Positions 4,452 through 9,848 of a stretch of 9,848 nucleotides of DNA are shown piece by piece. This stretch comes from Bacteroides sp. CAG:443. Its GTDB lineage: Bacteria > Bacteroidota > Bacteroidia > Bacteroidales > Bacteroidaceae. Both the position numbers and the translations under genes were made by a program. The notes under the pieces were generated by a model. That model was given only the letters and a program-made list of their open reading frames with translations. It searched no databases and had not been told where the DNA came from. The DNA lies in assembly GCA_000432735.1 (NCBI GenBank), contig FR887780.1, forward strand, positions 1 through 9,848. Direction: 5' to 3'. Each line of letters starts with the position of its first letter. The stretch's first letter is position 1.

Positions 4452-6185
4452 TTAGATTAGTTCAGTAATTAATTGATAACCTCTGTTTTTACCTACCCAG
4501 CAGGGAACGGCTTGATAATAGGAATTGATAAGTTTAGGCTCTATCTTTTCTTCGGGATGAATGTTCAGCATCTTAAATATCCTCGTCAACTCATTAACTA
4601 TATTTTCATTGGAATATCTATTACCAACTTTAAATATATTCTTAATCAGTCGGATAACCTTATTCCCTTTGCGCTGTATAAGAATCATCTTTTCTCTGAT
4701 TTTTCTTTCGTTGTATTTAAGTTCTTCTATATTCTCTTTACCCAGTATCTCAAAGGCTTCCACAATGAACGGGTCTATCTTTCTCATATCATTTATGTAG
4801 TCCAAAGCATATTCAGAATAGGGAACTTCCATTTCACTGAGCTGCTGTACCATAATTCTGCGCTTCTCTTTTACCGAGCGTGCACTTCTTATTATTTTCA
4901 ATTTCTCATCATTGGGGTTATATTCACAATTGCTAAATGTAGGATTGAAGAAATGACAGTCGTCGTACCATTTAGTTACCAATTCTACAGACTGGTATCT
5001 GTTCCTTACCAGAACCTCATTTATCTCATTATCTATGGCAAACCAGTTTTTTGTAAAATCGGGATATAGGAACTTACGGAACGGCATGGTTTCAAGAACG
5101 GCACTGAAAGCAAATCTGCTCTCCTTGTTGTCAGCACTGTTATATAAAGTCTGTACTATTTGATAGGCAAACTCATGGGCGGATATTTCCCATTCAACCT
5201 GTTCTCTATCTTTGATAATGATTTCCGGATTTACCCTGTAGATGTGTGTGGCGGAGTTTATCCCGTTGCGGAACCTTCCACAAATCTGTATGCAGTCTGT
5301 ATCAATATCAAGCATGGTATATTCAGAAATATAAGGGTCTGTCACCATTACCAAGTCCGGTTTATAGGGCAAATCCAAGTCAAATGCAGTAAAGAATCTT
5401 CCGGTGAAGAAATTATATTTCTTCATGGTATCTGCGCTCCAGTTCTTATAGGCATTATCAAAGGAGTATTCATTTCTGAGTTTCATGCGGCTTTTGGGTG
5501 CACAATAGACTGCTGAATCTTCCAGTATGTTCAGCTGTTTCATTATGGCATAGATTTCTACTACAGAATTAATGAAGAAACAGATTGTACCATCATGGTT
5601 TTTCAGATATTCGTTTACCGCTTTCTGTATGTTATAAGTATGGGTGACTGTAATCTCCTGCCTATAGTCATAATCAGCATTCACTTCTATTGTCCCAAAC
5701 TCTTTTAGCCGTGGGTCACTGAATCCGATTGGAGTAGCCGAAACCAGTGCTTTTTCTTTGAAGCGGAAAAAGTCGGTCATGGGCAAGACTATATCTTCTC
5801 TATAGTCTACATCTTTAATTAGCTGGTGGCATTCATCCATCAGTAAAAAGAAATGGGAATAAAGGTCAATTCCGCATCTTGCACACGCTGTTTTTACCTT
5901 GCCGAAACTTTCGGGAGTAATCATAATCTTATGCAGCGTGTTACTTGTCAGATAATTGCATATCTTATCTGCTGTCACATTTTCATAGACACCCAGCAGA
6001 TTATCATATTTGCTACATTTGCTTCTGATAACAGGAACATTGGGAACTATGATAATGGAACTTCTTTCAGTATTAAGCTCCAGAGTAGTAGCTCCACAGC
6101 CGGGTATCTTCTTGGAAAGAATGCAGTCAGACGGTATTTCATTCATTACGTCTGACAGGTATTGACCTTTATGTATTGTAATCAT
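4452..6185 (-). CDS. DEAD-like superfamily 2 helicase without P-loop lysine
   Basis: The 577-residue protein shows helicase motifs in order: motif I IPGCGATT (27-34), motif II DECH (117-120), motif III SATP (149-152), motif IV ICFFINS (201-207), a motif V-like FFTAFDLDLP (264-273), and motif VI QICGRFR (300-306). Together these define a superfamily 2 nucleic-acid-dependent ATPase in its first 320 residues. The C-terminal 250 residues are basic and helical and unrecognised. Motif I lacks the usual GKT/GKS lysine, having alanine and threonine instead, so ATP binding must differ or be weak. I recall similar GCGATT helicases in Bacteroidales mobile elements, unverified. The start overlaps the preceding stop as ATGA, so the two are translationally coupled. 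A role in replication, transfer or defence cannot be told apart from sequence. Confidence 0.85.
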   Translation of the reverse strand: MITIHKGQYLSDVMNEIPSDCILSKKIPGCGATTLELNTERSSIIIVPNVPVIRSKCSKYDNLLGVYENVTADKICNYLTSNTLHKIMITPESFGKVKTACARCGIDLYSHFFLLMDECHQLIKDVDYREDIVLPMTDFFRFKEKALVSATPIGFSDPRLKEFGTIEVNADYDYRQEITVTHTYNIQKAVNEYLKNHDGTICFFINSVVEIYAIMKQLNILEDSAVYCAPKSRMKLRNEYSFDNAYKNWSADTMKKYNFFTGRFFTAFDLDLPYKPDLVMVTDPYISEYTMLDIDTDCIQICGRFRNGINSATHIYRVNPEIIIKDREQVEWEISAHEFAYQIVQTLYNSADNKESRFAFSAVLETMPFRKFLYPDFTKNWFAIDNEINEVLVRNRYQSVELVTKWYDDCHFFNPTFSNCEYNPNDEKLKIIRSARSVKEKRRIMVQQLSEMEVPYSEYALDYINDMRKIDPFIVEAFEILGKENIEELKYNERKIREKMILIQRKGNKVIRLIKNIFKVGNRYSNENIVNELTRIFKMLNIHPEEKIEPKLINSYYQAVPCWVGKNRGYQLITELI

Positions 6186-6607
6186 AAGCCTTTGCTGTTT
6201 AAATAGTCTATAAATTCATCACTTCTCTTTATGCTAAAGTATAGCTTGCCAAATCGGAACAGTCCTCTGAGTCTTATATAGGCTTCTGTTTCTCTGAGAA
6301 ACGGTATTCTTGCGATGTTGCATTTCTGCTCGATAAGTTCTTTCAGGCAGGTCGTTTGAGTGTCCTCAATTGTTTTAGTAATATCGGATGGGAAGATACC
6401 GAAGTCTTCATAATCACCTGTTTGCAGGTAGTTAAGAATCCATTGCCATGTATCAGTTGTTATCATGTACTGAATATTGGTTATTCCTCCAGTACTTACT
6501 AAGGCAAAAGATTCATCTAAACGTATATCAAGTATTCTATGTTGTATCATAAGTATTTTAACCTGTCTGTGAGAAATTTCATTATTACGGACTGTAAATT
6601 GTATCAT
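6182..6607 (-). CDS. Hypothetical 141-residue protein coupled to the helicase
   Basis: I do not recognise the family. The protein is soluble, mixed alpha/beta in character, with a basic C-terminal part (RLRGLFRFGKLYFSIKRSDEFIDYLNSKG). There is no membrane segment, signal peptide or cysteine motif. It starts at an ATG 50 bases after the 170-residue gene, beyond a strong intergenic hairpin, and its stop overlaps the helicase start by four bases (ATGA). Tight coupling suggests it works with the helicase, perhaps as a partner or loading factor; that is inference from position only. Confidence 0.75.
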   Translation of the reverse strand: MIQFTVRNNEISHRQVKILMIQHRILDIRLDESFALVSTGGITNIQYMITTDTWQWILNYLQTGDYEDFGIFPSDITKTIEDTQTTCLKELIEQKCNIARIPFLRETEAYIRLRGLFRFGKLYFSIKRSDEFIDYLNSKGL

Positions 6608-6624
6608 TCTTGCTGGGTATTATT

Positions 6625-6650
6625 AAGGGGATGGTAACCCCATCCCCCTT
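6625..6650 (-). promoter_or_regulatory. Intergenic hairpin inside the helicase operon
   Basis: On the minus strand AAGGGG(G)ATGG pairs with CCATCCCCTT around a GGTTA loop, a GC-rich 10-bp stem with one bulged G. It sits seven bases after the 170-residue gene and 18 bases before the next start codon. The following bases (AATAATA) are not a U-run, so partial termination or mRNA end protection is more likely than full termination. It would let the first gene be made in excess over the helicase. Confidence 0.6.
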
Positions 6651-6657
6651 ATTCCTG

Positions 6658-7170
6658 TTATGCAATATTTATATTTGCTGCCTTGAGCTGTGTAATAGCT
6701 TGATTATCATTTGCTTGGAAGTAGAATTTGACCTTCCTGAGATAACCCAACTGGAAGACAACCTCTAGAAGCTGCGTTTCATTATCTTTTAGTGTAATAT
6801 TTCGCACTTGTGGTTTTAAGTCTTTTACAGCCAGAAAAGAAGTAAGAAGCTCATATTTGAGCCCATTGCCTTCCTCTGCATATTGATTGGTAGGGTCAAA
6901 ACTCCTAAGTTCTTCCAGATTTCCAGTCATTGCTTCGAGTATTGCATTTAGGAATTTCTCGTTAACTCCAAACTCGTCAGAGAATGGAAAGCCGATATTC
7001 TGGATGGTGATTTTTGCGGCAAGCATGTTATCGCACTCCTTAAAGCACAATTCTATCATACGTGTTCCGTCTTTAATAGAATCCTTGATTCTTTCAACTT
7101 TTGCTACATTCATCTTATATGCAATTTTGTTCTCAGTAGCAATTTTAGTAAGGGCTTCTAATTTAATCAT
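6658..7170 (-). CDS. Hypothetical 170-residue protein, first gene of the helicase operon
   Basis: No family recognised. The protein is acidic to neutral, with alternating strands and helices: a lysine-rich N-terminal helix (LEALTKIATENKIAYK), a central acidic segment, and a C-terminal beta-rich part (VVFQLGYLRKVKFYF). No membrane helix or signal peptide is seen, and it is probably cytoplasmic. A promoter-like site and a roughly 100-base leader precede it. It could be an accessory protein of the helicase system; nothing in the sequence decides this. Confidence 0.75.
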   Translation of the reverse strand: MIKLEALTKIATENKIAYKMNVAKVERIKDSIKDGTRMIELCFKECDNMLAAKITIQNIGFPFSDEFGVNEKFLNAILEAMTGNLEELRSFDPTNQYAEEGNGLKYELLTSFLAVKDLKPQVRNITLKDNETQLLEVVFQLGYLRKVKFYFQANDNQAITQLKAANINIA

Positions 7171-7275
7171 GATTTTATGCTTATCCGCTCCTTAGGGCGG
7201 AGGTCTTAAATTAATAACTGTGTCTGTAGGTAACTACTGAAGCTATGCGCACTTGCTCGTTTGCTTCCTTTTGAC
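7171..7275 (-). promoter_or_regulatory. Leader of the helicase operon with hairpin
   Basis: The predicted leader of about 100 nt contains a hairpin at 7183-7200 (minus strand TCCGC with GCGGA enclosing CCTAAGGA). The apical part holds AAGGAG, the only good Shine-Dalgarno sequence here, but it lies 17 bases before the ATG, longer than usual. Folding could hide it. No riboswitch class is recognised. Confidence 0.35.
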
Positions 7276-7279
7276 AATG

Positions 7280-7310
7280 CAAAGTAAAGCATAATAAAAT
7301 TGATGATAAA
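7280..7310 (-). promoter_or_regulatory. Candidate promoter of the helicase operon
   Basis: On the minus strand TTTA (7307-7310), 19 bases, then TTACTTTG (7280-7287) followed by CA. This is a one-step variant of the Bacteroides TTTG / TAnnTTTG pattern. It lies about 110 bases before the 170-residue gene and after the terminator of the preceding gene. Confidence 0.5.
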
Positions 7311-7361
7311 GGAATTATCCAAAAGCACATGTGGGTAGAAAAAGTGATAAATTCAGTACGT

Positions 7362-7403
7362 AAAAAAAATGCGTACCCAAAAGAATATCTTTTAAGTACG
7401 CAT
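7362..7403 (-). terminator. Rho-independent terminator of the 326-residue gene
   Basis: On the minus strand ATGCGTAC (7396-7403) pairs with GTACGCAT (7369-7376), and inside it AAAAGA pairs with TCTTTT around a short loop. Eight T residues (7362-7369) follow. It begins six bases after the stop codon and separates this gene from the helicase operon. Confidence 0.9.
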
Positions 7404-7408
7404 CATCT

Positions 7409-8389
7409 TTAAAACAGGTAATAATGGTTAGCAAAGTCTGGAAAGTCTTCATTTCTATATTTTCGAAGTAGATTTGACAGCATCCTGTTCTTGCTACCAT
7501 CAGAATCATATTCTTCGTTGTAACGCTTACCATCATATCCAACTGTGTAGATAAGTCTTGAAATAAACATCATTTTATCTGCTGAGACTTTTACATTTAT
7601 GTGAGATAGTTTATTCTTGTCGGCTTTCCTGTCCTTTAAGAAAAACTGGAACATGTCTGCAAACTTCCATTTCTTGAATGATATAGCAAGATTTGTTTTG
7701 TTTTCAAAATCTATAGCTTGTCCATGTTCTAGGAAATGGTTTAAGCCAATTTCTTTAAGAAGTTTAAGTTTATCTTTTGGTGATAAATTCCGGTTAATTA
7801 TATCGTTGTATGTTTTTATGTAATAATCTAGTGCCAGCTGAACAAATTCGATAGTATTCTTTTCACTGGTATCAAAGTTCTTCTTTTTTTCATTGGTTAA
7901 AGTTAAAGTAATGCCGGAACAGTTTGATAGACTATCTACAAAGTCACCTATATCTTGAACTTCACTTTTTTTCAGTGATGTACTAAAGTCCTCGATATAA
8001 TCATGAACAAAAAGAAGCAGATACCAAAGTTTACTTACGTCCAAACCAAATGCTTTAATTGTGTTCTGCAAGTCCTCATTTTCAAGAAATTTATCTTTGA
8101 AAGACATATCCATCTTTTTGAAATTAGGAGCCATAAAGTCTTCTAAAGACTTATCTACTCCCATTTCTTTTAGTCTTAAAACATTTTCCTCTGGAGTTAA
8201 TTTACTTGTTATATATCTGTTGACAAACTTAGCTGGTGCTATAGATATATCTCCTTCGTAGCTTACAAAATGGTTGGCTACTTCCCACACATATTCCAGA
8301 AGTGGTTCATCAAGACATTTATAGCTTTCACACCAACCAATCTTTAAATCTGGCAGTTCTTCTATTAATTGTAATTGTTCCATTGACAT
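7409..8389 (-). CDS. Hypothetical 326-residue protein next to the integrase
   Basis: I do not recognise a family. The protein is largely alpha-helical and charged, with Trp- and Tyr-containing helices (VSKLWYLLLFVHDYIEDF at about 118-135) and two similar short segments, KLTPEENVLRLKEMGVDKSLEDF (about 63-85) and NLSPKDKLKLLKEIGLNHFLEH (about 202-223), suggesting an internal duplication. The C-terminus ends in aromatic residues (NHYYLF). No catalytic motif, signal peptide or clear membrane segment is seen. It forms a single-gene unit between two terminators, in the place where integrative elements often carry cargo genes. The candidate start ATGTCAATG offers two ATGs; I used the first. A TATTTTG near 8414-8420 may be part of its promoter. 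Confidence 0.75.
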   Translation of the reverse strand: MSMEQLQLIEELPDLKIGWCESYKCLDEPLLEYVWEVANHFVSYEGDISIAPAKFVNRYITSKLTPEENVLRLKEMGVDKSLEDFMAPNFKKMDMSFKDKFLENEDLQNTIKAFGLDVSKLWYLLLFVHDYIEDFSTSLKKSEVQDIGDFVDSLSNCSGITLTLTNEKKKNFDTSEKNTIEFVQLALDYYIKTYNDIINRNLSPKDKLKLLKEIGLNHFLEHGQAIDFENKTNLAISFKKWKFADMFQFFLKDRKADKNKLSHINVKVSADKMMFISRLIYTVGYDGKRYNEEYDSDGSKNRMLSNLLRKYRNEDFPDFANHYYLF

Positions 8390-8418
8390 AATATGTTATC
8401 ATTAGTAATGGTGCAAAA

Positions 8419-8457
8419 TAAAAGAAAAGTCTGCAATCCTTTTCAGACTACAGACTT
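8419..8457 (-). terminator. Rho-independent terminator of the integrase gene
   Basis: On the minus strand AAGTCTG (8451-8457) pairs with CAGACTT (8427-8433), followed by TTCTTTTATTTT. The loop is 17 bases and contains a second AGTCTG that could form a shorter alternative pairing. The T-rich tail overlaps a possible promoter (TATTTTG, 8414-8420) for the next gene. Confidence 0.8.
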
Positions 8458-8464
8458 CTTTTTA

Positions 8465-9670
8465 TTATAATAGATTCTTCATTGCATCATCCACCTGTTT
8501 ATTTTCAAAACAATCCAAATAGATTTGAGTTACCTTTTCAGAACTATGTCCCAAAGACTCACTGATAATAGCTGTAGAAACTCCTGCACGCTTTAGGACG
8601 GTTGCATAAGAATGTCTGGCAACATAAGTAGTTATTTTCAATTCTATGCCTAAAGACTTACCAATCTCATTCAAATGATGATTTATATTAGCAAGCACAT
8701 CATAAATACGGTCTTTAACCTGTGTCATCGTACGGTTCTTATTGTCAAGTACTGGAAACAAATATTTTCGTGTGGAATCACGATATTTATCTATTATTTC
8801 TTTTGCCTGCTCTGACAATGGTAGAATAATTCTCTTTTTTGTTTTCTGGCGCACATATATCAACCTATCGTTATCAATATTATCATTAGTCAGCAAAGAC
8901 ATATCTGTGAAATTTATTCCTCCCATCAAATAAGAAAAAGCAAACATATCAACAGCCAGTTTCTTATAAAAGCAGGACGAACCAGTATTATAAAACATTA
9001 TTTGCTTTACTTGTTCTTTCGTAATAGCACGTTTAGCCGTTATTGTGTGTAGCCGTGAAACTTTATATTTTCTGAAAGGATAATTATCTGATTTTACTAA
9101 TCCTTCTGTTACAGCCAAATTATAAACAACACGTAATGTTCTTAAACGTATGCCTATCGTATTCTCTGCAAGTTTCTGACCACGTAACCAAAACTCATAG
9201 TTTTTCAACCAATTCACATCAATTTCTTGAAAATAAATATCTAAATGACCATTGAATTTCACCAGAGAAGAATAAACTTGACGAACAGAAAGAGCATACC
9301 CTATCCTATTTTCTTTTTTCAATTGTTCAATATATTCAATGAACAAACCATTAACTGTTTTCGCTTTTACAGATAAATCAACTGTTTCAAGTAATGTAGT
9401 TAACGTATAATCCTTATTTCTGGAAGAAAAATCAAGAATTTGCTCTGAATATTTTTGTTCCTTTTCCTTTATCAAGGTATTTATCTGCTCCTTATTAGGA
9501 CAATTCCTTTTAGGTCTATTCTTCTCAAAGTCCCAATATTGAGGTTTTACAGAGATACCAAGGCTCACATATTTCTTTTTACCGTCTTTACACACACGAA
9601 TCATCAAAGGATGTTCGCCATTACTTAGAGTTTTTGACTTGTAACACAACACATTAACTGTAGCATTCAT
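8465..9670 (-). CDS. Tyrosine integrase, Bacteroidales arm-binding type
   Basis: Site-specific recombinase expected to integrate and excise the element at the adjacent tRNA gene. Three parts are visible: an arm-type DNA-binding domain at about residues 1-90 (VSLGISVKPQYWD signature), a SAM-like core-binding domain at about 105-195 (FIEYIEQLKKE to RTLRVVYNLAV), and a catalytic domain to residue 401. Catalytic residues are Lys276, Arg352, His375 (LGHSS) and the Tyr384 nucleophile (QIYLDCF). Two boxes differ from the textbook: Asn253 replaces the first arginine (GGINFTD), and Tyr349 takes the place of the HxxR histidine (YVARH). Such changes are known in this order, for example in IntDOT. I chose the ATG at 9670; a TTG two codons earlier is in frame. 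The gene reads away from the tRNA and ends in a terminator. Confidence 0.95.
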   Translation of the reverse strand: MNATVNVLCYKSKTLSNGEHPLMIRVCKDGKKKYVSLGISVKPQYWDFEKNRPKRNCPNKEQINTLIKEKEQKYSEQILDFSSRNKDYTLTTLLETVDLSVKAKTVNGLFIEYIEQLKKENRIGYALSVRQVYSSLVKFNGHLDIYFQEIDVNWLKNYEFWLRGQKLAENTIGIRLRTLRVVYNLAVTEGLVKSDNYPFRKYKVSRLHTITAKRAITKEQVKQIMFYNTGSSCFYKKLAVDMFAFSYLMGGINFTDMSLLTNDNIDNDRLIYVRQKTKKRIILPLSEQAKEIIDKYRDSTRKYLFPVLDNKNRTMTQVKDRIYDVLANINHHLNEIGKSLGIELKITTYVARHSYATVLKRAGVSTAIISESLGHSSEKVTQIYLDCFENKQVDDAMKNLL

Positions 9671-9680
9671 AATCAATTTT

Positions 9681-9713
9681 GGTTTAACTCTTGGTTTAAC
9701 TTTCGGTTTAACT
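9681..9713 (+). repeat. Three 12-bp direct repeats before the integrase
   Basis: GGTTTAACT starts at 9681, 9693 and 9705, a strict 12-bp period, beginning 11 bases upstream of the integrase ATG. They may be arm-type sites for the integrase, sites for an excisionase, or an operator through which integrase controls its own gene. A related GGTTTAA is found on the minus strand at 9812-9818, beside the tRNA end. Confidence 0.75.
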
Positions 9714-9775
9714 TAGAGCCTCAGAAACACATAAACTGAATATAATTAAGATAAAAGTACAGTGTCGTGTACATA

Positions 9776-9813
9776 AAGAAAAAGCTCCGTAAATCATTGA
9801 TTCACAGAGCTTT
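9776..9813 (-). terminator. Terminator of the tRNA gene
   Basis: On the minus strand AAAGCTC pairs with GAGCTTT, extended inward by GT/AC and AATCA/TGATT with two G-U pairs, a stem of about 16 bp with almost no loop. TTTTTCTTTATG follows. It begins eight bases after the tRNA 3' end. It stops tRNA transcription from running into the integrase. Confidence 0.85.
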
Positions 9814-9820
9814 AAACCAG

Positions 9821-9848
9821 TACTCGAAGCGGGACTTGAACCCGCACA
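9821..9848 (-). tRNA. tRNA 3' portion, cut by the window end
   Basis: On the minus strand a complete T-arm is visible: GCGGG, loop TTCAAGT, CCCGC (9829-9845). The 3' acceptor strand TTCGAGT (9822-9828) and discriminator A (9821) follow. No CCA is encoded, which is common in Bacteroidetes. The anticodon lies outside the window. The acceptor sequence and discriminator would suit a leucine tRNA, but the identity is uncertain. The 3' end is a likely integrase target, so this copy may be the rebuilt attachment site of the element. Confidence 0.85.

Noticed and set aside
4473..5069. Plus-strand open frame of 198 codons opposite the helicase gene
   Set aside because: It is antisense to a helicase with intact motifs; the product has no recognisable domain and reads as aromatic-rich shadow sequence.
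7315..7542. Minus-strand open frame of 75 codons overlapping the end of the 326-residue gene
   Set aside because: It overlaps the C-terminal coding sequence and crosses a clear Rho-independent terminator, so it is a shadow frame.

Overview
The window looks like part of an integrated mobile element from the Bacteroidales (Bacteroides, Phocaeicola or Parabacteroides type). The evidence is the AT-rich sequence, promoter-like sites of the Bacteroides TTTG / TAnnTTTG kind, weak or absent Shine-Dalgarno sequences, a DUF3871 gene, and an integrase with the domain layout and altered catalytic boxes usual in that order. Every protein gene I accept lies on the minus strand.

Right end (8.4-9.85 kb): the 3' end of a tRNA gene and its terminator are followed by about 110 bases holding three tandem 12-bp repeats, then a 401-residue tyrosine integrase reading away from the tRNA. 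This is the usual layout of an element inserted at a tRNA 3' end. Next comes an unrecognised 326-residue protein whose gene has its own clean terminator.

Middle (4.45-7.3 kb): a promoter-like site precedes a run of three genes, a 170-residue and a 141-residue protein of unknown function and a 577-residue DEAD-like helicase. The helicase overlaps the 141-residue gene by an ATGA and has no lysine in its P-loop.

Left-middle (0.44-4.45 kb): an iteron-like array (three exact 23-bp units and three 9-bp units) lies upstream of a 63-residue protein and a protein with two predicted winged-helix segments, a layout resembling a plasmid-type origin and initiator. Then come a 380-base gene-free stretch, DUF3871, a 90-residue coiled-coil protein and a catalytic-domain-only tyrosine recombinase. 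The block is bracketed by two 68-bp imperfect direct repeats 3.94 kb apart, so it may be a nested element with its own recombinase and origin.

Left end (1-370): there is no protein gene. A good Bacteroides promoter on the minus strand leads into about 270 bases of strongly structured sequence ending in a U-tract. Two inverted, homologous ~78-base hairpins keep their folds through compensatory changes, and the imperfect pairs I checked are G-U only on the minus strand. I read this as an uncharacterised non-coding RNA gene and consider it, with the 3.94-kb repeat-flanked block, the most promising new finding. The left end of the element is not in the window. All function calls rest on reading motifs by eye; no database search was run.
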